A stretch of 64,000 nucleotides of DNA from Orobanche coerulescens. Its lineage: Eukaryota > Streptophyta > Magnoliopsida > Lamiales > Orobanchaceae. Shown here one piece after another: positions 11,983-24,419 of this stretch (within the stretch, counting starts at the first letter, position 1; every line of letters starts with the position of its first letter). The translations under genes were made by a program, and so were the position numbers. The notes below the pieces were generated by a model. It made no database searches, was not told where the DNA came from, and was given only the letters and a program-made list of their open reading frames with translations. The stretch is taken from positions 84,363,644-84,427,643 of the forward strand of contig CM065809.1 of the NCBI GenBank assembly GCA_033398695.1, in the 5' to 3' direction.

Positions 11983-12437
11983 TTTTGAATACTACCCTCC
12001 AAGTCATGTCTCGTTTGAAATCATCGTCATCGGACTAGTATCATTGGACTTTCGCGTCACGTGTGACCTGTGCAAATGCCGAGCCAATCAGACCAAGAAC
12101 AGTAAGATTTCTAATGCCATGGTATAATTTCTGGCAATAATCATTCATTCATAATTCATCAGTTAACAATACTCAATCATCATTGTCACTTTGACCAGGA
12201 CGGTCAGGTTAACTCATTAATCACTCAATTCATTTCATTATTCAGTTGTTGATCAGGAAGATCAAATCATTAATCTTGTTAACTCATTCAAGATAATCAT
12301 TTCAGTAACTTCATCAGACAATCATGTCACGTCAATTAATCATTCATGTAATCACTGTATTTGAGCGCGTATGCTCATTTTCATCATTTCATAATATAAT
12401 CATAATGTGATACTCATGCGAGATATATAATCATCAT

Positions 12438-13737
12438 ATGACTTTCCACTTCAGTATGGAAAGGGCTGGCAGAGGACGTGGAGGACGAGGCCGTGGAGCG
12501 GGCCGAATCCCGAGAGCTCGTTTGAATACACGTGCAAACGCGAGGAATAATGCTAATTCATCGAGCGTGACGCCGCCACTCATTCACCAGGACGCGATCA
12601 TTCAATATCGGGAGTTGTACCGGACACGGCTCAGTCAGAGGGTGTCCGGGTTGACCCACTCGCTTTTATGCGGGGCATGATGGCCCAAATGACCCAGATG
12701 GCTCAGTTGATGGAGACGGTGCATAACTCCGTCAATCAGAATCAGCAGGCTCCTCCGCCGCCACCTCAGAGGCAAGAGAGGAATGTGAGTAATATCATCG
12801 GCGATATCTCTCGCCAGAGGCCACCTACTTTTGAGGGCTCGTCTGAGCCGGCAGATATCATTCATTGGCTCGAGCATTTTGAGAAGTTGTTTGCTATGGT
12901 AGAGTGTCCCGAGGGACACAAAGTTTCTGTTGCGGCTTACTACCTGGGTAAGAGCGCACATTCTTGGTGGTTATCGTTGAAGCCCACCGAAGGATCTTGT
13001 ACTTGGGATCAGTTCAAGACTCTCATGATGGAGAGGTACTACCCGGCCCCACTCAGAGAGGCCAAGCTGTCAGAATTGCTCACCCCCGACCCCTCAACAG
13101 ACGAGGATGTTCTCGCCATTGCCGAGAAATTTCAGGAACTTCTTCCTTTCGCCTCATCCATCATTCATTCAGAGGCGGATAAGATCAAGTATTTCAAAGA
13201 AGAGGTGAAACCCCGTATGAGACTTGCCATTTAATCATAATTGCACCACGTTGGCGAATTCATTGAGAAAGCTCTCACCTACGAGCTATCGCTAAGGAAA
13301 TTTCTAAGCAAAGAACCTTCGTGCGCTAGCAAGAAATCGAAGAATCGTAATCGGTCGAAGGCGGTCGACAACCTTCAAGAAACCCCGTGCGGGCTCTGCT
13401 TTTACGAGCGACCTCTGTGTCGTCTAAACCCGCGGAATCTCGCCTCGAGCGGCCGGTTCGGCCATCACTGTTTCAAGCGTGGGGATCTTGGTCACCTCGG
13501 TACCAAGTGTCCGAGACAGACTATCACATGTCATAATTGTGGAATTGCCGGGCATAAGGCCCGTTTTGCCGTAGGACTCCAAACCTACTCGACGTCATCT
13601 CGGGCACCTAAGCAACACTGCTCGTAATCGAGCCACTCAATCGGCTGTTTAAAACGACAGGAGCGACTAAAGGTGGAGCCTATAGCCAGCAGACGGGAGC
13701 GTCCGGTGCCGGGACTAGCAAGCCCCGGATCTATGAG
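12438..13737 (+). pseudogene. gag: gag of copy B, few frame breaks
   Basis: The frame starts at 12438 with an RG-rich N-terminus (GRGRGGRGRGAGR) typical of chromovirus gag. It shifts near 12660 into a 188-residue stretch (12668-13234) carrying the Retrotrans_gag core, with IHWLEHFEKLF and WWLSLKP. The frame breaks again near 13230. A zinc-knuckle region follows at about 13455-13570 (CHNCGIAGHKARF); the first knuckle and the end of the second are damaged. A working copy would read through into protease. The breaks again sit near CAG or CTG sites. Confidence 0.85.
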
Positions 13738-16051
13738 ATGAAGAAGACCGATGATCCAGAGGCCCGAATGATCTCAGGTACACTCGATATTCTATCTCAA
13801 CCTGTGTGTACCCTTTTCGATACTGGTGCATCGCATTCATTCATTTCCGAGTCATGTGTGAGTAGACTACGTCTGGGTAGTGCTACTAGTTGTGAGCCTT
13901 ATGTCATTAGCCTACCTGATGGTAGACGAATTACGATGTCGTGAGATTGAATTGTCCAATTCGGGCCATGGCCGTGTATGGCCAGCGGACCTAGTCGTGG
14001 TAGATTTGCCGAGGGACGACGTCATCTTGGGTATTGATTGGATGGATCGTCATGATGCCATCATTAGTGTCCGTAAGCGTATGGTCACTATCATTTCAGA
14101 CGATGGGGTTGAATGTGTGTTTCAGGGAGGTAATCCTGGCTGTTCTGGTAAGGTCATTAATTTGATGAAAGCAGTAAGGTTACTCAATCGGGGATGTGTC
14201 GGTTATTGGTGCTATATGGCCAAAACCGAGAAATCATCAGTAATATTGACGGATATTCCGGTAGTGAGGGAATATGCCGATGTTTTTCCAGACGAGTTAC
14301 CTGGTTTGCCTCCACAGAGGGATGTGGAATTCACGATTGAGTTGGAGCCTGGTACATCCCCGATATCGAAGGCACCGTACCGGATGGCCCCGACCGAAAT
14401 GCAGGAATTAAAGAACCAACTTGAGGAGTTGTTCGAGAAAGGTTATATCCGACCGAGTGCGTCCCTGTGGGGAGCACCAGTGTTGTTTGTCAAGAAGAAG
14501 GATGGTTCATTCCGCTTATGTATTGATTATCGGGAGTTGAACAGGGTGACGATCAAGAATAAGTATCCCTTACCCCGTATTGATGATCTCTTAGATCAAC
14601 TTGAGGGAGCTTCAGTATTTTCCAAGATCGACTTAAGGTCTGGATATCATCAGTTGTGGATCCGAGAGTCGGACATCGCGAGGACGGCGTTTCGAACACG
14701 CTATGGTCATTATGAATTTGTGGTTATTCCGTTTGGATTGACTAATGCACCTGCGGTATTCATGGAGTTAATGAATCGGGTTTTCATCGACTTTTTGGAT
14801 CAGTTTGTTGTTGTCTTCATCGATGACATTTTGATTTATTACCGTGACCGGGAGGAACACGAGTTTCACCTTCATCAAGTACTCGACGTGTTGAGACGAG
14901 AACAACTTTATGGGAAGTTCTCCAAATGTGAGTTCTGGATGTCCGAAGTGACTTTTCGCGGACATGTAATTTCATCAGACGGAGTTCGTGTCGACCCTCA
15001 GAAGACGGAGGCTATTCGAGATTGGCTACCTCCGAAGAACGTTAAGGAAATCCGAAGTTTCCTCGGATTAGCGGGTTATTATCGGCGATTTGTAGAGGGA
15101 TTTTCTAGAATCGCTCAACCCTTAACGAACCTTTTGCGGAAGGATAAGAAATACACGTGGTCCGACGCATGTCAGCGGAGTTTTGAGGAACTCAAGAGCC
15201 GGTTAATGTCGACTGTACTTTCCTTGCCGCAGGGACGGAAGGATTTGTGGTTTATAGTGATGCGTCGGACGGGGTCTCGGATGTGTACTCATGCGAGCGG
15301 GAAGGTTATTGCCTATGCTTCACGGCAATTGAGACCTTACGAGGTTAATTATCCGACACACGACCTGGAGCTAGCAGCCGTGGTGTTCGCCTTGAAAATT
15401 TGGCATCATTATCTTTATGGCGTTACATGTCAGATATTCACCGATCATAAGAGTTTAAAGTATATATTTACTCAGAAGGAGTTGAATATGCGTCAGAGAC
15501 AGTGGTTGGAATTAATCAAAGATTATGATATCGAGATCCTCTACCACCCGGGCAAGGCGAATGTTGTCGCCGACGCCTTGAGTCGTAAGTCCGTTCAGGA
15601 GCATATGCTTGCCCGTTTAACAGTTCAGAAGGAGCTTCAGCAGGAATTCCTTAGACCCGAGATCGAGGTCTGGCTTCAGCGAGTTCAGGGGAAGCTTTGT
15701 ATGTTAGAGATTTCATCGTCACTCGAGGAGGCAATCCGAGAGAATCAGGGTTCGGACCCATCATTGTTGCGCATCCGAGAGGATGTGGCTCAAGGGAAAG
15801 CCCCTGGATTTGTGGTCCACGAGGATGGACTTTTGAGGTTTAAGAATCGGTTGTGCGTACCGGCGAATGTCGAGTTGAAAAACTCGATTTTGAAAGAAGC
15901 CCATGCTACCCCTTACTCTGTTCATCCGGGGTCTAGCAAGATGTACAAGGACTTGAAACAAAATTACTGGTGGAGTAATATGAAGCGAGAAGTCGCAGAA
16001 TTTGTTTCGAGATGCTTAACTTGTCAACAAGTTAAGATTGAACATCAGTGA
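13738..16051 (+). pseudogene. pol: gypsy pol of copy B: protease, RT, RNase H, start of integrase
   Basis: The region aligns with 3411-5735 of copy A. The protease motif DTGASHS is in an opening frame (13738-13944). Around 13935-13970 the sequence differs from A at three CAG sites and the frame shifts. RT is intact, with CIDYREL and FIDD. Within RNase H (15208-15300) several CAG or CTG sites have lost bases, so about 30 residues are read in wrong frames before the original frame returns at [10 protein letters not shown]. The end carries the same TGA as copy A. Copy A is intact at these places, so they are post-duplication changes or consensus errors. Confidence 0.9.
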
Positions 16052-16304
16052 CCGGCGGGTATGCTGAAACCTCTTCCTATTCCCGAATGGAAGTGGGAAG
16101 ACATTTCTATGGATTTCATCACGAGTTTGCCGACGAGTCGTCGTGGCATGAATACAATCTGGGTGATCGTGGACCGCTTAACTAAATCAACTCATTTTCA
16201 AGGAGACGTGGGGTCCCGAGAGACTTGCTCAACTGTTCATCAAAGAGATAGTCAGACTGCACGGTACTCCTAAAAGTATCGTTTCCGATCGTGACGGACG
16301 GTTT
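16052..16304 (+). pseudogene. Start of integrase core of copy B, shifted
   Basis: The sequence is identical in layout to A: after the shared TGA it encodes [15 protein letters not shown] and [11 protein letters not shown], then shifts frame after THF. The shared shift and stop show that the parent element was already defective in integrase before it was duplicated. Confidence 0.8.
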
Positions 16305-17144
16305 GTGTCTCATTTTTGGAAATCAGTTCATCGTGCTATGGGAACCCAGCTTAATCTCAGTACCGCTTTTCATCCTCAGTCCGACGGACAATCAGAGAGG
16401 ACCATTCAGACATTAGAGGACATGTTGAGTGCATGCGTCCTCGATTGGAAAGACGATTGGGAAGCCCAACTACCATTGATCGAGTTCACGTATAATAATA
16501 GTTGGCATGCTTCGATCAAGATGGCACCTTACGAGGCCTTGTATGGTCGTCGTTGTCGATCTCCGTTGTGTTGGGACGACTTATCAGAATCAATCGGCAC
16601 CGAGCCCGATATGCTTATAGCCGCCCGTGAGAAGGTAACTTTGATCAGGAGTCGTTTGTTGACAGCTCAGAGTCGACAGAGATCATACACAGATAACCAT
16701 CGTCGACCTTTAGAGTTCGAGGCTGGTGACCATGTGTTGGTCAAGGTATCCCCGAGTCGTGGTATCTTCCGTTTTGGGAGGAGGGGAAAGTTGAGTCCGA
16801 GATTCATTGGACCGTTTGAGATTTTGGATCGAGTAGGCGAGTTAGCTTATCGATTAGCTTTACCTCCGGCGTTGAGCCGAATTCATAATGTGTTTCATGT
16901 CTCTCAGCTGCGGAAGTATGTTTCCGACCCGAGTCACATACTTCAGTTCGACGAAATCAAGATCGCCGACGATCATTCATATGAGGAGCGTCCTATACGA
17001 GTTTTAGAGCGGCGAATCAAACAGTTGAGGAATAAGACGATTCCTTTGGTTAAAATTCAGTGGTCTAGACACAGAGTCGAAGAGGCTACTTGGGAAACCG
17101 AGGATAGTATGCGGGAGAGTTATCCCGAGTTGTTTGACCCTTAG
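16305..17144 (+). CDS. Integrase core, C-terminal domain and chromodomain-like tail of copy B
   Basis: This 279-residue open stretch continues the integrase core ([34 protein letters not shown]). It then has the C-terminal [10 protein letters not shown] and [12 protein letters not shown] segments and ends in an EEATWETE chromodomain-like motif and YPELF. In the element it is the end of pol, not a separate gene; its first Met is internal. The chromodomain is thought to guide integration into heterochromatin in this lineage. Confidence 0.9.
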   Translation: MSHFWKSVHRAMGTQLNLSTAFHPQSDGQSERTIQTLEDMLSACVLDWKDDWEAQLPLIEFTYNNSWHASIKMAPYEALYGRRCRSPLCWDDLSESIGTEPDMLIAAREKVTLIRSRLLTAQSRQRSYTDNHRRPLEFEAGDHVLVKVSPSRGIFRFGRRGKLSPRFIGPFEILDRVGELAYRLALPPALSRIHNVFHVSQLRKYVSDPSHILQFDEIKIADDHSYEERPIRVLERRIKQLRNKTIPLVKIQWSRHRVEEATWETEDSMRESYPELFDP

Positions 17145-17177
17145 TTTCGGGGACGAAACTCTTTTAGGGGGGGTGTA

Positions 17178-19647
17178 TGTAATACCCGGTTGTAATTCAG
17201 TAATTATCATTCAGTATTTATCATTCAGTAATTGATACTCAGTAATTTCACTCATTATTGATCATTTGCCACTCAGATTTAGTCATGGTATTCATCATTT
17301 AGAGTAATTGTATCGAGTATCAATCGTCATTCATCACTAATCTGATTGGAGTTTCGTGTCGTGTTTATCATCATTGTCAATTTCGTTGCGAACTGTGCGT
17401 GAAGGGTAGCGCACGCTACGTACTCCTTTTAGCGTACGCTAATTGGGTATAGGTAGCGCACGCTACCACTCAGCTTTAGCGTACGCTAAGGTTGCCCTGG
17501 CCGCGATCCCGTAAGGTACCGGTGGCAGTGAGTTAGGCAGCGCACGCTACGAATGGTAAGTAGCGCGCGCTAGTGAGTTGTAGTAGCGCACGCTAATATG
17601 TGGTGTAGCGCGCTAAGGACAGATCGGGTTGAGTCCGGTGGCTACCGGACCGCATCGATTAATTCTTAGCGCACGCTATGTGTTGTTTTTAGCGACGCAA
17701 TCGATATTATAGCGCACGCTAAATAATGGTTGTAGCGCACGCTATCGAGGTCGATCGAGGACAGGCGGTTCGGATTCCGAGATCGGGCATCACATTATTC
17801 GTTAGCGCACGCTAACTATGAGTATTAACGACGCTAGTGGTATGGCCGTAGCGCACGCTACAAAAATGTACGTAGCGCGCGCTACCGTTTTCGGACGATG
17901 GGTACTGGAATACCCAAATTACCCGTTAGCGCACGCTATGCATAAGGGCTAGCGCACGCTAACTCGGGAGTGATTATATATTGGACGATCGGCTTGAGTT
18001 CGTCTTTTAGCATTCTATTCTCATTCTCTCGTCGGTTCTAGGCGATTTGGGCGATTTAGAGAGTATTCTTCAAGGTGTAATCATCAATCATCATCTTCAA
18101 GTCTTTGAGTTGGATTAATCATCACTTCATCATCTCCAAAACATCGAATCAAAGGTATTAATTTCTTGGATCTAGAATTTCGGATTTTTGGGTTTTCCTT
18201 CCGATTTCTTCGTGTAAGCTTGGATTATCATTGGAAAATGTTAGATATGGATTATCTACCTTGGATGAATATATTCCTACGGATTTAATGGTTATTTTCG
18301 GAATTGTTTTTAAGAACCCTTGGGGTTGACTTCGATTAATTGGGAATTTTCCGATTGATGTTGTTGTAATCATAAATTATGGATTCCTAATGGATTATTG
18401 ATATCATTGAAGTGTTTTGTTAGTTCGAAATACTCATTTTGGTGTGGGTTTCGACATATTCGGGATTGGATATTTCCGAAGTTGTGTGGTTGGTTATGTA
18501 TTCGTTGGAATGCCCTATGAGTTTGATTATCGTTGTTTTCGACCTTTGGGTTAGTCGTGTTTTGTTGCTTGATAAGTGTATTGAGCGATTGTTGGTAATT
18601 ATTGTTATTCAAGGTTGTTCGAGCGACCGGTATCTTGGTTAGGACGTTGTTCGTGGACGAATATTCTTCATCGTTGTTGTGTAAGTTAAATCTTACTCGG
18701 TTAAAAGGATACTCATTCCTTTTGTTGTTGATTGCTCATAATCATAATTCATTCATCATAATATTAATCATTTTGAGACTTGTAATTGTCGAATAATCAA
18801 TTCATTCACGAGGAACGACGGTTCCAAATCATTTCATTGGGTTATCAATCACGTCACTATTACTTTCATATCGGTGAGTCATCTTGGCCTTGTCTAATTA
18901 TTATTTATTGATATTCATCATGGTCATTCTCGTTCATGTGACCTTCCCGGTTCATATTGCATGGTCGGGTGTGGCTGTGTGGAATTTTTAGTCAGGGCAC
19001 ACGATGGTCATGTATTGGGTTCACCGATACATCGGACCGTGCACACGGTAACGCTTACCTCCGTGAGACTAATTAGGTACAAGGACGGGTGTGTCCGGTC
19101 ATTCGTCTTGTACACTTGCACAGAACATTACGGGCGTACTATGATACTCCTCTTCAGCGTAATTCATAATTAAGAATATTTCATAACTTCAGTTAATTCA
19201 TGATTGTGTAATTTCAACTCTTTAGGATTGTTGTTCTGTGTAACTGACCCCGTTGGGGGATTTTGTTTTCAGGTCACGACAAGGCAAAGGCACGGGAAGA
19301 GCATGTTGACGGCGACGAGTCCCAGTGATACTAGTAGGGGGCCCCAGTCATTCCGTTTGTTCAGTCATCTTCAGTCATTTTAGTTATTCTGTCATTTGTA
19401 TTTTCCGCTGCAAATTCCGTTTGAGATGTTTATTTATTCAGGGTGGTGTATTTTATCTTCATATAAAATATACTAGTATTCGTTATTGTCCTGGTGTGTT
19501 GTACTTAAACTCCTCATCGGAGTACTTGGTAATATAATGTGGTTCGGTACTACAATTATATTATTTAATTCATCATTTTCATTCGCCTGGTGGGTCCCAG
19601 TCGGGGATTCACGGCACTGTAATATCCGCCTAGTTTGGGGTGTTACA
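17178..19647 (+). repeat. 3' LTR of gypsy copy B (2,470 bp)
   Basis: The LTR runs TGTAATACCCGG to GGGTGTTACA and is followed by AACCA at 19648-19652. It shares its diagnostic bases with the A 3' LTR. Between 17500 and 17980 most CAG and CTG sites seen in the B 5' LTR appear as CG, CGG or CCG. Confidence 0.95.
17407..17961. repeat. Palindrome array in the U3 of the B 3' LTR
   Basis: TAGCGCACGCTA-type units lie in the same order as in the other LTRs. A few units are shortened, for example near 17605, 17690 and 17828. A TATA box follows at about 17972-17981. Confidence 0.9.
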
Positions 19648-20421
19648 AACCATATCCATAAGATTCACATACTCGTTTACGAAACACACCAATCACAAAA
19701 CACACACGGTTTTGAAAGAGAGCCTTTAACAAGGTTAACTGAATCTTTTGAAAGTTCAATTCAAACGACCAAATAAAAGACATTTAGACGATCACCAATT
19801 ATCATATCCACAAAACAAGAATTATATGGACAAGGTACTTGCCTCGAAATCGGCACGCAAGTAGTCCGATGAACACGGCTCAACCGGGAAGCTACGAAAC
19901 GCCCGATGCTATTAAAAAGGGAGATGACGACGAACGGATGGGTTCAACCTGGTTTCTTTGCAAGAAACTTGACCCTAACATCCTATAATCCATAAATCAA
20001 CAATCATACGAGGAAGGATAATCGTAGAATGTCCGAAAACCCCTCTATGACATTCTACCGGACACCTTCAAGGCGTCGATCAAGAACTCAACCAAAATAA
20101 TGAATCGATACGATCCAACCATGGAATAACAAGGGAAGTGATATAATACATCTAAATAATCATCAATCCATCACAATCCTAAGTTAAATCGGATTAAACG
20201 GATGAAAACAACCAAAACACCCAAATTCCCCAAAATTAGATTTCTAGAAAACCTGACCTGATTCGCTCGATCAAAGGATGTTATAGGATGGATGATTGAT
20301 GATATGAACTCCAAGACTTCATGGATTGATTGTCCAACAACATGTATCCATGATAAACACACCTCCAACCGCGGAAGGGAATAAAACAAGTGAGGAAAAT
20401 GATGAAAAACCCGTCTGCTGG

Positions 20422-20432
20422 GTCTTAAATAC
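20422..20432 (-). promoter_or_regulatory. TATA-like box of LTR H
   Basis: GTATTTAAGAC on the minus strand lies about 17 bp downstream of the palindrome array. Confidence 0.5.
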
Positions 20433-20449
20433 ACAGCCTGCCGGACGCC

Positions 20450-20578
20450 TTACGTACGTAATCGGCCATGGCTTACGGCCGTAACCGGCCATGGCCGAGC
20501 CTAATGCCCAAAAATGCCGGCAGCGTTACGTACGTAACCGGACAAATCTTACGCACATAAACGGCCTTACGTATGTAA
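20450..20578. repeat. Mixed palindrome array in LTR H
   Basis: About five units are present, mixing TTACGTACGTAA and TTACGGCCGTAA forms with two degenerate ones. It sits just upstream of the minus-strand TATA box. Confidence 0.8.
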
Positions 20579-21296
20579 CTGCCGGGCCCTTCCGGCTGTA
20601 ACTCGCCAGGGCTGGCCTGGGCCCAACCTGCCCGGCCATGACTCGGCCGGGGCCAACTCCGACGGCCCGGAAGACCCCGAAACCCGAGCCTGAATACGAA
20701 TCGAAGATATGGTTACGAAGTACTCGCAAAGATGAATTCGAGCACTAAGAGAACACACGATTCCGACCATCCGAAGGCTCGAAATTCGACAACGGAAAGT
20801 AATTACCCCAAACTTCGGAAAATTACGGAAATGGCCCAAAATGTCTGAAATACACGATACACGATCGATACACCAAGACAAATCTCGCAACATGAATAAT
20901 AACATTAAATGAACTTACGAGAAACTCGAAACAATAGTTTTAGACGAGATTCGCAAGAATCGAACTCAAGTGCGGAAAAACCGCATAAGAACACGGAACT
21001 CAACAAAACGATACCGAAACGAACTCGGATGGTAAAAAGTGCCGAATTAAATACTCTCGGAATGACGAAATGATCACAATCTAGTCGTCAAAACGGGCTC
21101 CCGCCGAAAAAAAAGAAAATCACCGAAATATGAAATTGCGGATATTACAGTGTGTGTTGAGTAAATTTAGATATATGAATCAATGAGATAACATTTGTTT
21201 AACCTAATAAAATGTGTCAAATATTTCATTCTTATCTACATTATAAATTGTTCGATTTGTATTTGCATACGGCATCACCTGTTAAGTAATTGGACA

Positions 21297-23365
21297 TGTC
21301 ACATCCCTATTCGTCCCAGTTGCGGTCGGAACCAGTTGAACTTATTTTTTGTTTTATCATCATCATCATATCATATTGATAAGTGAGCCCTTTAATTCTT
21401 ATATATAGCGTTATAGGTATGAAGGTTTAGAAAATTTGACAATAAAATCCATTATTAGCATTTTTAATGCTTTCTGCATAGTAACTGGATTTAAACAATA
21501 AAAACACACCTTAAACTTCTACAAAACCACTAGACCAGACATTAATACCCTAAATATGTTCAATATCTATTAAGAACCGGTTCACACCAACAAATAACCG
21601 GCCTATAACTGCTTGAACCGATCCAGCCTTTCAAACATGATTTATGGAAGCTATTTGAGGGTATCTCCGGTATTTCGCCCTCAAAACTGCCTCTCTAACT
21701 TGGATAAGAGATGAAAACCAACCCTAAGCCCTCATTAACACTCTGGAATCGATCTAGAAGCATCCATCTCCGAAAAGTCACCAAAAAATCAAGAAAAATC
21801 ATCAAAACACCAACAGCTCATATCCTTTGAGAATCAAGGCGAGTTTCCTTTGTTTTCTTCATGTTCTTGATGTATTTATTGATTATTTCGATGAAACAAG
21901 GGTTTGTTCAGGCCCTTAGACATGTCATTATATTTTTAAGAGTTCATTCATGGCCTAACCTTGTGTTTATTGTGGGTTTATAAAGCCTAAATCATCACTA
22001 GACAACATAGAACTCAATTCTGCCACCTTTTATAAACATATATGGATTGTGCATATTTCGTATAGTTAAGGGGCTTGTATTCCCATATATTTGTTCTTCA
22101 GTATGTTAGGGATGTTATATCAAAATTTGATAAAATCCAACTTATATTCAAGTGGTTATAAGCTAAACAAATTCTGTTATTCAAAGGTTTTGATAAACTC
22201 TCTTGAACAATTATGTTGTTGTAAAATAGGTTACACAAATTACTATATGTTCATATTTTCAGAATAAGTTTTCTTGTATAAGTAAAGGAGAAGGATATAA
22301 AGTTAAAACGTAGTATAAATGGGTATATATGTATAATTATTGCATCACAATAACTAGTTGTAAAGGGATAAGTCATAGATGATCCTAAATTGTATTCCAA
22401 ACATTTTGTAGCATTCATGAAAGTAATGTTAAGTGCAATATAGTTAACTAATTCAGGGCTTTTAGCACATCCATCTAGCTAGAAAAGCTGATCTTTTCAC
22501 TTCAATATGCAGCCTGACCTGAGGTAAGATGAGGCTTTTCCTTGCTTTATCATAAGGATCATATATTGATTGATATTTTCATATATGACTGTTATTGAAT
22601 GATCATGCATAACATGTGTATGTGAAAGAATGTTTAAGAAAAAGAAATATGGTACTTGATTGATGGTGAGTAGGAGCGGGACGCGGGAGATCGGCGGACC
22701 CAAAACATGGTGGCAAATACTTGCGGCTGAAAGTCGGTCAAGGAAACCCATACTAAATGAAAAAGGTTGAATACGGGTAATACCATTGGTTGGAAAACTA
22801 GTATGGGAACCCCCGTATACATGTTTTATTGGCTAATTATATGAATAAGTTCCGAAAACCATGGACTATCACTATCAGTCTAGTACCACACTTCAAGGGT
22901 ACCCGCTGAAAGGATTTTACAAGAACATGACTATATCATTAAAGTAGTTATTTGTTGATGAATGTGATATGTGACACTTTGCTATTACAGAAGTCTCATC
23001 TTACTGAGCCATTAGCTCACTAGATTCATATGATACAGATGATGATGCTCATGTTTAGGGGTTGACTATACTTCTTCAGTATTGCCAGTCGAAGACTTGT
23101 CCATATGCCATTCTCCAGCTATTTTGCCCTATGCTGGAAGACTATGTTGTGTTTTGAATAAAATCGCTCTGTTATGGTTTTTTTTATGTATTAAAATTAA
23201 GGTTGTGGAATGTTTTGAACAAATAATACCAGTTTGCGTTATTTCCTTGAGTTCTTGCTTTTACCAAATTTAAAATTTTGGTTTCAAAGTATAACAGAGT
23301 GATACTCCCCAACTTGGTAGCACAGACCCCTTTGCGGTTCAGCTACTAGGTTAGGGGGTGTTACA
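21297..23365 (+). repeat. Probable plus-strand gypsy-type LTR (K)
   Basis: The stretch begins TGTCACATCCC and ends GGGGGTGTTACA, giving imperfect terminal inverted repeats as in the gypsy LTRs nearby. No primer site or polypurine tract adjoins it and the five flanking bases differ (GGACA, GCCAT). It would be a solo LTR formed between two insertions, or a rearranged one. It has no TWRCGNNCGYWA array and no credible reading frame. Confidence 0.5.
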
Positions 23366-24419
23366 GCCATCGTCATGCCCCTCTGTCTCAACTCTCTCCT
23401 CGCAAGCACCTAAAACATGAAAACATGTTCCGTCCCTACGGGGCCAGTCGTCCAGATAATGAACATCAAATACATGTGCAACATGATATGCATCCAAAGG
23501 CAGAATAAACGGTACAACAATGGTAACGAGATGCTCACAAACCAAGGTAAGAACCGAGCATTCATGAAATACTTATGCCCACGGCATACGATCAATACCT
23601 GCTCAACGGGTTAGAACAAAAGGGCCCAACGGCGAATCATCAATATAGTTCACAATAATGAAATTACCCAAAGGTAAACCAAACCAACGCTGACTATATA
23701 CGAATCACAATGCCCAAAGGCTCCACGGAAATACCAATACATCACAATGGCCTGAAATCCCCTCAGTCGAAGCTGCCAAAATATCATAATGGTATGAAAA
23801 CCACTCAGTCGAAGCTGCCAATCATCGCAATGCGGATCTCAAAGAAACAAACCCGACTGTCGAACATGCCACTCGGCGTATGAACAACCTGTCACAAACC
23901 GTCGGACATATCCAATACAACATGGACTATTAACAACCAAACCAATAAGGCTCAAGAGGTACATCACAGTATGCCCGATCCGGAAATGTGTCCGTGCACA
24001 TATCCACCCTGTATACGGAATCCAGAATATACATGGGACAATGTACCTAATTATCCTCACGAACTACGTTTCGTGTGCACGGTCCAATGCGGAAACATCC
24101 ACGCATGACCATCGTGTGCCTGGCTAAAAATCCTACCCATAACCAATCGGCACACAGATATGATTCCAGATATGTTACGATGCAACATGACAACGAAACT
24201 CAAAGAATAACACATCCAATAAGGATCAAAAGACTCACCAAAGTGAACAATGACACATGGATAATGAAAGATCGACACGACCAACAATATCCAAAACAAC
24301 CATCCTGGGATCACAATCCCTAAGGTCCGATTAACACGATCAACAATCACAACACAACAATCCTAGAATCCTCAACCCTCAACGATCACAAAATTACCGA
24401 GTTCACAAGAATGATAATA

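Larger units (their letters stand above)
1..19652 (+). mobile_element. Tandem pair (A, B) of one Ty3/gypsy chromovirus-type element
   Basis: Two complete-length gypsy elements lie head to tail with a period of about 10,326 bp. Each has LTR, leader, gag, protease-RT-RNase H-integrase, a chromodomain-like tail, polypurine tract and LTR. The 5' LTRs of A and B share variants that their 3' LTRs lack, and the two 3' LTRs share the alternative set, so A and B are copies of one already inserted element. AACCA precedes the B 5' LTR (9481-9485) and follows both 3' LTRs (9322-9326, 19648-19652), as expected for a target duplication. The integrase followed by an ATWE-type tail points to a chromovirus of the Tekay/Del type; that lineage call is from memory of the family. 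Confidence 0.9.
19653..21149 (-). repeat. Minus-strand gypsy LTR (H), 5' LTR or solo LTR
   Basis: The minus-strand start is TGTAATATCCGCA at 21149. It is followed by stretches homologous to the LTRs of gypsy C, such as the GGGTAATTAC and GGAATCG region. A TATA box (20422-20432) and a short palindrome array lie in the right order. No polypurine tract adjoins 21149, so this is the outer edge of a 5' or solo LTR. The A/B element inserted in it at AACCA, so the rest lies left of the window; 9335-9485 is probably part of it. Confidence 0.7.

Noticed and set aside
20526..20905. Minus-strand frames of 67 and 112 residues in LTR H
   Set aside because: They cover the palindrome array and U3 and show no protein-like pattern.
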